This document shows, in pieces, positions 44,515 to 53,515 of a DNA stretch of 64,000 bases (within the stretch, counting starts at the first letter, position 1; every line of letters starts with the position of its first letter). Position numbers and translations under genes: made by a program. The notes under the pieces were generated by a model. The model worked only from the letters and a program-made list of their open reading frames with translations. It made no database searches and had not been told where the DNA came from. The stretch spans positions 55,674 through 119,673 of the forward strand of contig JAYRWE010000059.1 in assembly GCA_041918175.1 (NCBI GenBank). The letters run 5' to 3'. Source of the DNA: JABWAN01 sp041918175 (GTDB lineage Bacteria; Zhuqueibacterota; Zhuqueibacteria; Zhuqueibacterales; Zhuqueibacteraceae).

Positions 44515-47500
44515 GTGCGCATTACGAAAACCGAACTGCGCCTAGCCGCGGCTCATGGCAATGAGTTTCTGCAAGGTCAAAAGCTGCTGCAAGAAGGCGC
44601 CGTAAAAATTTCGCAAATCACCGAAGAGGGCGTGCGCGGCAGCGTGCGCGACCAATGGGAGCACCAAGTTTCGGTGCAACAGGCTGTGGGCAGCCAATTG
44701 CGCGCGACTTGCTCATGCTATTCTTATCGCATCCCCTGCGCGCACGTCGTTGCGCTTTTGCTCGCCTATCTTGAAGCGGAAGAAAAAAAGCGTCAACCCA
44801 TTCTCGCCGCACCCTCGTGGGAGAATTATCTGAAAGAACTGCCGGCGCCGGCGCAAGAGACCATGTTGGTGCCCACGCAAAGCTATCAGATAATTTTCGT
44901 CATTCAAATCCTGCTCGACATGTGGGCGCTGCGACCGATGCGGATTTACATCAAAAAGACCGGCGAGTTCGGACAACGCACAAAAATTCGCATGAACTAC
45001 ACGATGCCGTTTGCCAGTCCCGAAGCCTCGCCCGCGGAAACCAAAGCGCTCAACCATCTTCTGCAACACGGCAAAATGCAAGAGCGGCGCGCATTTCAAG
45101 CTTACTATATCTATGATGCGATCGAGCAATTCGAATTCAAATTCGGTGACGAGGTGGGATACCTGCTTGATCTGTTGGCCGACAGCAAGATCTTTCTCGA
45201 GAATGAAGAAATACTGACGCGCGTGCAAGTGGCAAGCGGCATCGGCAAACTCAAGTTCCATCTCGATGGTCCGTTTGCCGAAGGCGAGCCGCCGCAAGAG
45301 CATTATCGGTTCTATCCGCAAATGCATTTTCACGACGCCACCACGCCGCTGCACAGCGATTTAAAGCTGCTAGCTTCGCGGCCATATTGGTTTTTGCAAG
45401 GCAACAAGATCCTGCGCGCGGAAAGCTCTTTGCCCGCCGCCTATGTGTTGCCCTTCACCCGGCCGGGCTACGAATTGCGCGTTCCGAGCGCGCACGTCAA
45501 TGTTTTCCTCAATGGCCTCAGTTCGCATCTCAAGTACGATTTCGCACTCACCTTGCCGCCGTCGTTCAATTTTCAAACCGCACGCGAATTGACGGGCAAG
45601 CGGCTTTATTTGCAAGAGCAAGAGGGCGCGTTGCGCGTGGCCTTGAAGTTTGTATATGACGCAGTGCTCGAAGTGAGCGGCATGGGCGCAGGCGTGATGA
45701 CCGTGAGCAATGCAAGCAAGCCTAATGAGTTGTGGCGCGTCGAGCGCAATGAGACTGCGGAAGCGGAAGCGCATTTTGCGTTGCAGGACGCGGGTTTGCA
45801 TTTGGAAGCCGGAGGAGAGTTTTATGCCACGAACGGCGAGGCCGTGGCATGGGTGTTTGACGAGTTGCCGAAATTGGCTGCTGCGGGGTATGAAATTTTC
45901 GGCGAAGAAAAACTCAAGCATCATCGCGTCAATCGCGCGGCGCCGAATGTGAAGCTCGCCGTGTCCTCGGGCATCGATTGGTTCGATATGAATCTCGAAA
46001 TCGATTTTGACGGAGTGATGCTTACCCTCGGGGAATTGAAGAATGCGTTGCGCCATCAAAACACGTATCTCAAACTCGCGGACGGCAGCCTCGCGCGCAT
46101 GCCGGAAGAATGGGAAAAACGTTTTCGCCACTTCTTTAATTTTTCACAGGAGCGCAACGGTCGCCATCAAATCGCGAGCGCGCACGCATTGCTCATCGAT
46201 ACGCTCTTTGACGCCGTAAGCGACAAACGCTACGACGACGAATTTCGCGTGCGGCTCGAAAAACTCAACGACTTTAAAGGCATCGCCGAAGTGCCCGTGC
46301 CGAAAAATTTTCTCGGTACGCTCCGGCCGTATCAGCAGTTCGGCTTAAATTGGATGGGCTTTCTGCGCGAGTATGGTTTTCATGGCTGCCTCGCGGATGA
46401 TATGGGGCTCGGCAAAACCGTGCAAGCGCTCGCGTGTTTGCTTTATGAAAAAGAGCAACAAAACGGCGCCGCCATCAACGGCCGTGCGATAACGAAGAAG
46501 AAACGCAACGGCACGAAGACGGCGACCAATGGCCGGCCGCGCACGAGCCTCATTGTCGCGCCGCTGTCAGTGATTTTTAATTGGGAAAAAGAATGCTCGC
46601 GTTTCGCGCCGGATTTGAAGGTGCTCACGCATCACGGCCTCGAACGCAAACGCGGCACTGAGCATTTCACGGAGCACGATCTCGTGCTGACGACGTATGC
46701 CACGATGCGCAATGACATCGAAACGCTCAAAGATTACGATTTCAATTACATCATACTCGACGAATCGCAGAACATTAAAAATCCCGTATCGCAAACCGCG
46801 AAGGCTGCGTGCATTTTGCAGAGCCGTCACCGCCTCGTGCTCACCGGCACGCCGGTGGAGAACAACACGCTGGAATTGTGGTCGCAGTTTGCATTTCTCA
46901 ATCCCGGCATGCTCGGCTCGCTCAACTCGTTTCGTGCGTTGTTCGCGCTGCCCATCGAAAAGTATGGCGACGAAGAGTCAGCGGCCTTGCTCAAAAAAAT
47001 GATTTCGCCGTTTCTCCTGCGCCGCACGAAAGAGGAAGTGGCGCCCGAGCTGCCCAAAAAGAGCGAGCAGATTTTTTACTGTCCGATGCCGCCGAGCCAG
47101 AAACGGCTCTACGAGCAGGTGCGCGATCAATGTCGCGCGGAGATCATGAACTTGATTTCCACTTCGGGCATGAACGACGCGCGCTTCAAGGTTTTGCAAG
47201 GCCTCACGCGGTTGCGCCAAATTTCATGTCACCCCGCGCTCGTCCCCGATGGCAAAGGCCACGAGTCCGGCAAGTTTGAGGCGCTGTTGGAGCTTCTGCG
47301 CGAGATTGTTGCGGGCGGGCATAAAGTGCTCGTGTTCTCGCAATTCGTGAGCATGCTCAAAATCGTCGCGAACAAACTCAAACACGAGGGCATCTTTTTC
47401 GAAGTGCTGACCGGCGCGACGCGCAATCGCGAAGAGTGCGTGCGCCGCTTTCAAGAAGATCCGAACATTCGAGTTTTTTTGATCAGCTTAAAAGCCGGCG

Positions 47501-47772
47501 GTCTCGGTTTGAATCTCACTGCGGCGGACTACGTGATTCTCTACGATCCGTGGTGGAATCCCGCGGCGGAGCACCAAGCCATCGATCGCGCGCATCGCAT
47601 TGGCCAGGATAAAAACGTTTTTGTTTATAAAATGATTTCGCAAGGCTCCGTGGAAGAAAAAATTCTGGAGCTGCAAAAGAAGAAGGAAGTATTGGTTTCG
47701 CAACTCATCAGCACCGACGCGGGCATTTTCAAACATCTTACCGCGGAGGATATTCGGGGGTTGTTTAGTTAG
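44515..47772 (+). CDS. SNF2-family helicase with N-terminal SWIM zinc finger
   Basis: The 1085-residue protein starts at GTG 44515. A SWIM finger is near residues 60-80 (ATCSCYSYRIPCAHVVALLL, Cys-x-Cys-x6-Cys-x-His). A long bacterial-type SNF2_N accessory region follows. The ATPase has motif I ADDMGLGKTVQALA, Ia SLIVAPLSVIFNW, II YIILDESQNIKN, III LVLTGTPVENN, V LISLKAGGLGLNLTAADYVI and VI QAIDRAHRIGQDKNVFVYK. Such proteins translocate on duplex DNA to remodel nucleoprotein. Some bacterial members influence transcription recycling, like RapA, or take part in defence systems. No defence partner lies beside it. Confidence 0.93.
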   Translation: MRITKTELRLAAAHGNEFLQGQKLLQEGAVKISQITEEGVRGSVRDQWEHQVSVQQAVGSQLRATCSCYSYRIPCAHVVALLLAYLEAEEKKRQPILAAPSWENYLKELPAPAQETMLVPTQSYQIIFVIQILLDMWALRPMRIYIKKTGEFGQRTKIRMNYTMPFASPEASPAETKALNHLLQHGKMQERRAFQAYYIYDAIEQFEFKFGDEVGYLLDLLADSKIFLENEEILTRVQVASGIGKLKFHLDGPFAEGEPPQEHYRFYPQMHFHDATTPLHSDLKLLASRPYWFLQGNKILRAESSLPAAYVLPFTRPGYELRVPSAHVNVFLNGLSSHLKYDFALTLPPSFNFQTARELTGKRLYLQEQEGALRVALKFVYDAVLEVSGMGAGVMTVSNASKPNELWRVERNETAEAEAHFALQDAGLHLEAGGEFYATNGEAVAWVFDELPKLAAAGYEIFGEEKLKHHRVNRAAPNVKLAVSSGIDWFDMNLEIDFDGVMLTLGELKNALRHQNTYLKLADGSLARMPEEWEKRFRHFFNFSQERNGRHQIASAHALLIDTLFDAVSDKRYDDEFRVRLEKLNDFKGIAEVPVPKNFLGTLRPYQQFGLNWMGFLREYGFHGCLADDMGLGKTVQALACLLYEKEQQNGAAINGRAITKKKRNGTKTATNGRPRTSLIVAPLSVIFNWEKECSRFAPDLKVLTHHGLERKRGTEHFTEHDLVLTTYATMRNDIETLKDYDFNYIILDESQNIKNPVSQTAKAACILQSRHRLVLTGTPVENNTLELWSQFAFLNPGMLGSLNSFRALFALPIEKYGDEESAALLKKMISPFLLRRTKEEVAPELPKKSEQIFYCPMPPSQKRLYEQVRDQCRAEIMNLISTSGMNDARFKVLQGLTRLRQISCHPALVPDGKGHESGKFEALLELLREIVAGGHKVLVFSQFVSMLKIVANKLKHEGIFFEVLTGATRNREECVRRFQEDPNIRVFLISLKAGGLGLNLTAADYVILYDPWWNPAAEHQAIDRAHRIGQDKNVFVYKMISQGSVEEKILELQKKKEVLVSQLISTDAGIFKHLTAEDIRGLFS

Positions 47773-47885
47773 AGTGCGTGCGCTGAAGTCTTAACCCCTC
47801 AAAAATAATTGTGGCAGAATGAGTCCCGGCGACAGATCATTCAGACGAAGTGCTTTAATTCATCTTTCATGAGTTCGAGTTCGGC

Positions 47886-48992
47886 ATGTTCATATTCACC
47901 CCAAGTTGGTTTGAAGCAATTGAAAGAGTTTGGGAGCAGGTGTTCTGGGGCAATAGCGTGCGCGATTGGGCGACAGCGCTCGGCGCGATTGCGGCGATCT
48001 TTCTGCTCTTGCGAGTGGCGAAGAGCCTGCTGATTCGCCGTCTCGCTATATTCGCAGAAAAGACGCAAACCGAGATCGACAACTTCATCGTAGATTTGCT
48101 CAAGGGCACGCGCGCGTTTTTCTTTCTCGGCGTGGCGATGTATCTCGGTTCGCGTTTCCTCGCGCTTTCGGAAACCGCGAATCATGTTTGGCAAAACTTC
48201 GTGATTCTCACCGTATTGCTGCAAGTCGCACTGTGGGGCAATAGCTTGGTCGCACTCGGCGTGCGACATTACACGAAGCAGCGCCTCGCGCAAGACGCGG
48301 CAAGCGCGACCACGATCGCGGCGCTCGGTTTTCTTGCGCGCATCGTGTTGTGGTCGATCATTGCTTTGCTTGCGTTGGATAATATGGGGATCAACGTCAC
48401 TGCGCTCGTGGCTGGTCTCGGTATCGGCGGCATTGCAATCGCGCTGGCGGCGCAGAGCGTGCTCGGCGATTTGTTCGCCTCCCTCTCCATTGTGCTCGAC
48501 AAGCCCTTCGTGTTGAACGATGAAGTCATTGTCGGCGAGTTTCGCGGACGCATCGAGCACATCGGTTTAAAAACGACGCGCTTGCGCAGTTGGAACGGAG
48601 AAGAGTTGATCTTTACCAACAGTGACCTGCTGCAAAGCCGCATTCGCAACCTGCAGCGCATGCGCGAGCGTCGCGTCGCGTTCGTGCTCGGCGTGATCTA
48701 TCAAACGCCCTACGAAAAGCTTGCGTTAATTCCCAAGCTGCTCGAAGAGATCGTCACGGCAAAGCCGCTCACCCGTTTCGAGCGCGCGCATTTCAAAAGC
48801 TACGGCAGTTTCTCGCTGGACTTCGAAATCGTTTATTACGTTTTGCGTCCGGAAGTGGTCGCGGAAATGAACGTGCAACAAGACATTAACTTTGAAATCT
48901 TCAAACGCTTTCATGAAGAGCAGATCGAGTTTGCTTATCCCACGCAGACTTTGTTTGTGCAAGGCAACGCGAGTCAACAACCATTCGCGTAA
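47886..48992 (+). CDS. Small-conductance mechanosensitive channel, MscS family
   Basis: The 368-residue protein has three to four N-terminal helices and the pore-lining TM3 pattern VAGLGIGGIAIALAAQSVLG. The beta domain follows (SLSIVLDKPFVLNDEVIVGE, RGRIEHIGLKTTRLRSWNGE, IFTNSDLLQSRIRN), then the alpha/beta cytoplasmic cage. This gives a stretch-activated channel that protects against hypo-osmotic shock. There is no good Shine-Dalgarno sequence before ATG 47886. The gene converges with the hydrolase gene, whose stop lies six bases away, with no terminator between them. Confidence 0.92.
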   Translation: MFIFTPSWFEAIERVWEQVFWGNSVRDWATALGAIAAIFLLLRVAKSLLIRRLAIFAEKTQTEIDNFIVDLLKGTRAFFFLGVAMYLGSRFLALSETANHVWQNFVILTVLLQVALWGNSLVALGVRHYTKQRLAQDAASATTIAALGFLARIVLWSIIALLALDNMGINVTALVAGLGIGGIAIALAAQSVLGDLFASLSIVLDKPFVLNDEVIVGEFRGRIEHIGLKTTRLRSWNGEELIFTNSDLLQSRIRNLQRMRERRVAFVLGVIYQTPYEKLALIPKLLEEIVTAKPLTRFERAHFKSYGSFSLDFEIVYYVLRPEVVAEMNVQQDINFEIFKRFHEEQIEFAYPTQTLFVQGNASQQPFA

Positions 48993-48998
48993 GCACGG

Positions 48999-49964
48999 CT
49001 AAAACAGCTCGCCCTGCGTCGTGCCTTCTAACGGCTGTGCGCTGTAACCGAGGCTGCGCAAGTGTGTGGCAAATTCTTTCGGGCCATGGGTCGTGAAAAT
49101 TTTTTTCGGATTCACACGCCGCACAAATTCCAGCAATGCCGGAGAGTCGGCATGATCTGAAAACGGCAACGCGGCATCCACGCGGCTGCGATATTTGAAG
49201 CCGGCATCCACAGCCCAGCCGGAGAGCAGCATGGTTTTACGGTGCACAATGCGCTTGAGCATGCGCTCTTCGCGCGCGTTATGCGGCGCAATGAGCACCT
49301 TGCCTTCCATCACAGAATCGCTACGTAGTAACTCCACCTCCCCAAGACGCTGCCCGAATTTTTCATAGAGCCGCACAAACGGCATGACCGCGCGATGCAC
49401 GAGCAGCTTGAAGCCATGCTCCGCGAGAATTTTGATCGCCTCTTGCGCTTTGCCGAGGGCATAGGCATGAATGATCGGCGCGCGGCCTTCACGCAATGCT
49501 TGCGCAACCCAGTCACACAATCTCGTCACCAATTCTGGGCGTGGAGGAAATTTGTAATGCGGCCGGCCAAACGTACATTCCATAATCAAAAGATCGCATG
49601 GCACAATTTGTATCGGCTCCGCGGCCGCACTCGCTTCCGTGTTGAAATCGCCGGTATAAAGCAAGCGCTGGCCCTCGCGTTCGACCAAGATTTGCGCAGA
49701 CCCGAGAATATGCCCGGCAGGATGAAGTGAAATGTGATAGCCGTCGATCACCACCGCCTCGCCGAATGCGAGGCTTTGTGCGCGCACTTTTTTGCCGAGA
49801 CGCGCGTGCATGAACGCCACGGTGGGTGCGGTAGCATAAATGAAATCGTGCAGACGAATGTGATCCGCATGCGCATGCGAAACGCAACACACCTCGCTCC
49901 GCCGTTGCGCGTCAAAAGTGAGGCGGGAGTGGAGCAGGCGAATGGTTTTGTCGTAGATAAACAT
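48999..49964 (-). CDS. Metallo-beta-lactamase fold exonuclease-like hydrolase (YSH1/ligase-associated type)
   Basis: The 321-residue protein has the metal motif VSHAHADHIRLHD, then HPAGHILGSAQILVE, LYTGDFNTEA, IMECTFGRP and the C-terminal PFSDHADSPALLEFV and IFTTHGP. This order is that of the beta-CASP-related proteins that act on RNA or DNA. In many bacteria the close relative is encoded beside an ATP-dependent DNA ligase and a helicase and is called a ligase-associated exonuclease. No ligase is adjacent here. The SNF2 gene lies nearby on the other strand. Confidence 0.87.
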   Translation of the reverse strand: MFIYDKTIRLLHSRLTFDAQRRSEVCCVSHAHADHIRLHDFIYATAPTVAFMHARLGKKVRAQSLAFGEAVVIDGYHISLHPAGHILGSAQILVEREGQRLLYTGDFNTEASAAAEPIQIVPCDLLIMECTFGRPHYKFPPRPELVTRLCDWVAQALREGRAPIIHAYALGKAQEAIKILAEHGFKLLVHRAVMPFVRLYEKFGQRLGEVELLRSDSVMEGKVLIAPHNAREERMLKRIVHRKTMLLSGWAVDAGFKYRSRVDAALPFSDHADSPALLEFVRRVNPKKIFTTHGPKEFATHLRSLGYSAQPLEGTTQGELF

Positions 49965-50299
49965 GTTAAATGAAAGCTTGCATTTGTAAAATTTTCATCC
50001 TATGTTGCGCCTGTTCTTGTACAACGTGTTTGCTTTGCGTGTATTGCCTTCTCCTTCTGGGGAAGGGTCGAAACTGGATTGTGCTGCGTCGTGGCCTTCT
50101 GCTGAACATCATTGTCGAGGGTCAGGCTGCGAAGGTTGTTGTGCTCAACCAGCGTTCCCCGTACATGTTCGCGAGAGCTTCGGCTCTTGTCTGTGTGAGA
50201 GCAATCGTTGCAAAAGCTGGTTGTACGTTCCAACTCCTTCGTGCGGGCTTCGGCTCGCCGAGCCTGTTTAACTTTACACAATGAAAGGCGGTCCAGATA
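49965..50299. other. Long leader region of the second cold-shock gene
   Basis: This region precedes the cold-shock start and contains two UUCG-capped hairpins: AGAGC-TTCG-GCTCT at 50174-50187 and GCGGGC-TTCG-GCTCGC at 50243-50258. A long structured 5' leader is the known mode of thermal control of cspA-type mRNAs. Reading frames through it lack start signals and show no coding pattern. Confidence 0.5.
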
Positions 50300-50500
50300 A
50301 TGGAAACCGGCACAGTCAAATGGTTCAATGAAGCTAAAGGTTACGGCTTCATCAAGCGTGAAACTGGTGATGATGTGTTTGTGCACTTCAAAGCCATCAA
50401 AGGCGACGGCTTTCGCACTCTTGCGGAAGGCGAGCGTGTGCAGTTCGAGGTCGAGCGCGGCCCCAAAGGCTTGCAAGCCTCCAATGTCACCAAAGCTTGA
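50300..50500 (+). CDS. Cold-shock protein, CspA family
   Basis: The 66-residue single-domain protein METGTVKWFNEAKGYGFIKR carries the canonical RNP1 (KGYGFI) and RNP2 (DVFVHF) motifs that bind single-stranded RNA and melt secondary structure. It is a closer CspA match than the protein at 37739-37948. AAAGGCGG precedes the start. A terminator follows at 50520. Expression is probably controlled through the long leader. Confidence 0.95.
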   Translation: METGTVKWFNEAKGYGFIKRETGDDVFVHFKAIKGDGFRTLAEGERVQFEVERGPKGLQASNVTKA

Positions 50501-50519
50501 AATCACTTTGACTACTTTC

Positions 50520-50546
50520 AACCCCGTCTTCTGGCGGGGTTTTTTG
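50520..50546 (+). terminator. Rho-independent terminator of the cold-shock gene
   Basis: ACCCCG pairs with CGGGGT, with additional pairs in a short loop, and six T follow. It lies 20 bases after the stop. Confidence 0.9.
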
Positions 50547-50550
50547 TTTC

Positions 50551-50619
50551 TGGATACTAGCTCCTTGATGCTGGATACTATTTTCAGGAAGACAACCAGC
50601 ATCAAGGAGCTAGCATCCA
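50551..50619. repeat. Near-perfect 24-base inverted repeat
   Basis: Arms at 50551-50574 and 50596-50619 pair in 23 of 24 positions. The core CTAGCTCCTTGATGCTGG is a perfect 18-base inverse. It lies between convergent genes and has no T-run, so it is not a typical terminator. Short direct repeats of CATC(C)AGCATC flank it. Confidence 0.85.
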
Positions 50620-50622
50620 GCA

Positions 50623-51372
50623 TCAAGAAACCTGCTGACTCGGACGCAAAAGAATTTGATTGATGTCAACATGCAGCGGTTGTTGCAAAGCGTAGAGCAC
50701 GGCTGCGGCAATATCTTCTGCCTTCATAAATTCAATTGGCGGATGGCTGCGGAAAAAAGTAAAAACGTCCTGGTCGGTGATGTGTGAAGCAAGCTCCGTC
50801 GCGACTGCGCCGGGCATGATGCTCGTGACGCGAATCGGCATTTTCTCGCGCGCCAATTCCGCGCGCAGGCCTTCGGAGATCCAATTCACCGCGGCTTTGG
50901 TGCCGCTATAAACCGCAGAGCCCGGGAAAACTTTAGTCGCGGCGTCGGAAGAAATGTTGATGATTTCGCCGCTCTTCTGCTCGCGCATGAGCGGGAGCAC
51001 CGCGGCAATGCCGAGCAACACCCCTTTGATGTTCACGTCGAGCATGCGCAGCCACTCTTCCACTTTCAGCTTGTCCATATAAGAAAGCAACATCACACCC
51101 GCATTGTTGATGAGAATATCGACTCGCCCCCACTTCTTCAGCGTGTGCTTCACCGTGGCTTGCCATTCTTCCGGCTTGGTCACGTCCATTTGCGCGATGA
51201 AAGCCTCGCCGCCGTGATCGGCAATCTTCTTATTGAGATTGCCCAAACGATCCTTGCGCCGCGCTGCGAGCGCTACTTTCACGCCGGCCTGCGCGAGCGC
51301 CCATGCCGTTGCTTCACCGATGCCACTACTCGCGCCGGTGACGATTGCGACTTTGCCTGCCAATGACGACAT
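50623..51372 (-). CDS. Short-chain dehydrogenase/reductase, YdfG-like
   Basis: The 249-residue enzyme has IVTGASSGIGEATAWALAQA, the basic AARRKDRL segment for NADPH, NNAGVM, INISSDAATKVF with the catalytic Ser, and YSGTKAAVNWISEGLRAE with Tyr-x3-Lys. It ends with the QPLHVDINQILLRP segment common to YdfG-type serine/3-hydroxyacid dehydrogenases. A role in reducing small carbonyls or malonic-semialdehyde-like compounds is likely, but the substrate is unproven. It is divergent from the esterase gene, with only 58 bases between the starts. Confidence 0.9.
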   Translation of the reverse strand: MSSLAGKVAIVTGASSGIGEATAWALAQAGVKVALAARRKDRLGNLNKKIADHGGEAFIAQMDVTKPEEWQATVKHTLKKWGRVDILINNAGVMLLSYMDKLKVEEWLRMLDVNIKGVLLGIAAVLPLMREQKSGEIINISSDAATKVFPGSAVYSGTKAAVNWISEGLRAELAREKMPIRVTSIMPGAVATELASHITDQDVFTFFRSHPPIEFMKAEDIAAAVLYALQQPLHVDINQILLRPSQQVS

Positions 51373-51430
51373 CCGATTTCTCCTTTTGAATTTTTAAAGC
51401 AAAACCTACTTGCGAGGAAAACAACGACTC

Positions 51431-52087
51431 ATGCCTATCCATACCGGTAAGATGCACATCGAACACACGGTCTATTACGCCGTGCATTCGCCTGAAACGA
51501 ACGAGCCGGCTCCGCTGTTGCTCGTGCTCCACGGCTTCGGGCAAGTCGCTGCGGAGTTCATTAAAATTTTCGAGCCGCTTGTGCAGCGTGGAATACTGAT
51601 CGCAGCTCCACAAGCGCCGCATCAATTTTATCGCAGTCTCGCCGATCGCACCGTCGGCTTTTCTTGGCTCTCGCGTTATGAGCGCGATCAATCGATTCAA
51701 GACTTCGCGCACTACATGGAAAATTTTTATGCGCTCCTGCAAAGCGCGTATCGTATCGATACGCGGCGCGTGTTCGTGCTCGGCTTTTCCCAAGGCGTGC
51801 CCATGGCCTATCGTATGTGGGCGCACAGCAACGTGCCGCTTTCCGGCCTCATCGCGTGCGGCGGTGATTTGCCGCCGGACATTGGTGAGAAATTGCGCGA
51901 CCTTTCACCGCTCCCCGTATTGCTCGTGCATGGCCGTCGCGATCAAATCGTGCCGCTGCACAAAGCACATGAGGCGCAATCGCAATTAGCCGCCGCCGGA
52001 TTGCCGGTTGAGCTGCTCGAGTTCGAAGGCGAGCATCTCATTCCGCCCGAAGCCATGCCGCGCATCGCCAAGCTTATTGCGCGATGA
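51431..52087 (+). CDS. Alpha/beta-hydrolase, phospholipase/carboxylesterase type
   Basis: ATG 51431 is chosen over TTG 51410 because GAGGAAA lies between them. The 218-residue protein shows VLHGFGQVAAEF (oxyanion), the nucleophile elbow FVLGFSQGVPMAYR, Asp in VHGRRDQIVPLHKA and His in EGEHLIPPEA. This is the pattern of the YpfH/carboxylesterase branch. There is no signal peptide. It shares a short divergent region with the SDR gene. Confidence 0.88.
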   Translation: MPIHTGKMHIEHTVYYAVHSPETNEPAPLLLVLHGFGQVAAEFIKIFEPLVQRGILIAAPQAPHQFYRSLADRTVGFSWLSRYERDQSIQDFAHYMENFYALLQSAYRIDTRRVFVLGFSQGVPMAYRMWAHSNVPLSGLIACGGDLPPDIGEKLRDLSPLPVLLVHGRRDQIVPLHKAHEAQSQLAAAGLPVELLEFEGEHLIPPEAMPRIAKLIAR

Positions 52088-52147
52088 GGAGTTGGAGTGA
52101 TGTTTAACTTGTGCGCGATAATTTTATGTTGAACACGCCCCTCTCAT

Positions 52148-52237
52148 TGTCATTCTGGAAGAACCTTTCCTCGCACACGGCACTTCGTTCAAATCAAGCT
52201 TTGTCTCAAGAGCAGGGAAGGTCCCTTCAGGATGACA
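52148..52237. repeat. Intergenic palindromic repeat, TGTCATTC family, copy 2
   Basis: TGTCATTCTGGAAGAACCTT and GAAGGTCCCTTCAGGATGAC, plus A, are the outer arms of a 90-base imperfect palindrome. It fills the gap between convergent esterase and racemase genes. The first copy is at 15681. Confidence 0.7.
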
Positions 52238-52274
52238 GAGAGGAAATCGCTGGCGCCATTCATCCAACAATCCA

Positions 52275-53417
52275 TTACTCCAATAATCTAGCCAAATAAG
52301 TTCGCGGCAAACGTATGCTCAACTTCGTCATCACATCATACGACACGGTTCCTCCCAGCTTGGCGAGATCGTGAATTGAAATCACCTCGCCCGCTTGTTC
52401 GCCCAAAATCACAACTTCCTCCCACTGTTGCACATTCGGAATCTCCGTGACATCGACCATCATCGCATCCATCGCATTGCCACCGACAATCGGCGCGTGC
52501 TTGCCGTGAATCAACACCTGCCCGGCATTGCGCACGCGCGGATAGCCGTCGCCGTAGCCGAGCGGGAGCACCGCAATCTTGCGCGGACTTTCCGCGGTGT
52601 AACGCATGCCATAGCCCACGTGATCGCCCGCTTCGATGTGCTGCAACACGGCAATGCGCGCTTTCACCTGCATGATCGGCGCGAGGCCAAGAATGCGGCG
52701 ACACACTTGCGAAGGATAAACTCCGAGCGGCAGAATGCCCATGCGCACCATTTCAAAATGCGCATGCGGCAAATCGAGATAGCCGCCGCTGTTGCACGTG
52801 TGGCGCAACGGCACGTGAATACCACGCGCGCTGAGTTCGTGCAACACTTCATGAAATCGGCGAAGCTGCTCGTTCGCGAATGTTTTATCCAGCTCATCCG
52901 ACATCGCGAAGTGCGTCATGATTCCTGCGAGCGCGAGATTGGGATATGCGGCGAGCGCGCTCACATGCGCCACGGCGTTGCTCCAACGCACGCCATGCCG
53001 GCTCAAACCCGTATCGACTTCGACATGCACTGCGACGCTCTGCGCATGTTTGCGCGCGAGGCGATCAAGCCTTTGCGCTTGTGCTTCATCATTCACAAAA
53101 CAAACAAACCGCTGCGCGAGACAATGCTCCAATTCCTCTTCTGTTCTTTCGCCAAACACAAGAATCGGTGCTTGAATATCCGCGGCGCGCAGTTGCGTTC
53201 CTTCTTCCACCGTTGCAACGGCCAAGTACGATGCCCCCGCGGCCAAGGTCTCGCGCGCAATCGCAACCGCGCCGTGGCCATAGGCATTGTCTTTAACGAC
53301 GGAGCACCAGCGCAGATTTGACGGCATGTCGTCGCGAATAATTTTCAAATTGCGGCGGAGTTGCGCGAGATCGATTTCTATCCAAGCGGGACGAGGAGGA
53401 GTTGTAAGCGTTGGCAT
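52275..53417 (-). CDS. alr: Alanine racemase
   Basis: The enzyme makes D-alanine for peptidoglycan. The 380-residue fold-III PLP protein has WIEIDLAQLRRNLKII, the lysine loop WCSVVKDNAYGHGAV (the usual KADAYGHG reads KDNAYGHG), the TCNSGG segment and the catalytic Tyr in HVGYGMRYTA. AVLPLGYGDGYPR and the substrate-binding MDAMMVDVTEIPNV also fit. ATG 53417 is preferred, and a TTG 21 bases upstream shares the frame. It follows the small lipoprotein gene on the same strand. Confidence 0.93.
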   Translation of the reverse strand: MPTLTTPPRPAWIEIDLAQLRRNLKIIRDDMPSNLRWCSVVKDNAYGHGAVAIARETLAAGASYLAVATVEEGTQLRAADIQAPILVFGERTEEELEHCLAQRFVCFVNDEAQAQRLDRLARKHAQSVAVHVEVDTGLSRHGVRWSNAVAHVSALAAYPNLALAGIMTHFAMSDELDKTFANEQLRRFHEVLHELSARGIHVPLRHTCNSGGYLDLPHAHFEMVRMGILPLGVYPSQVCRRILGLAPIMQVKARIAVLQHIEAGDHVGYGMRYTAESPRKIAVLPLGYGDGYPRVRNAGQVLIHGKHAPIVGGNAMDAMMVDVTEIPNVQQWEEVVILGEQAGEVISIHDLAKLGGTVSYDVMTKLSIRLPRTYLARLLE

Positions 53418-53515
53418 AAGGGTGAAGTGGATGCTCAATTAAAGCACTCGGGCATGACATCTTTCGCTAGATTCATTTGACGAAGCTCTTACCGAAGTTT
53501 TCATTTCGAAAAAAA

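Noticed and set aside
49970..50284. Cysteine-rich 104-codon frame before the cold-shock gene
   Set aside because: No ribosome-binding site, an unlikely composition, and a position in the structured leader.
50000..50626. 208-codon minus-strand frame across the cold-shock gene
   Set aside because: It runs antisense to a certain gene, its terminator and a palindrome, and lacks a start signal.
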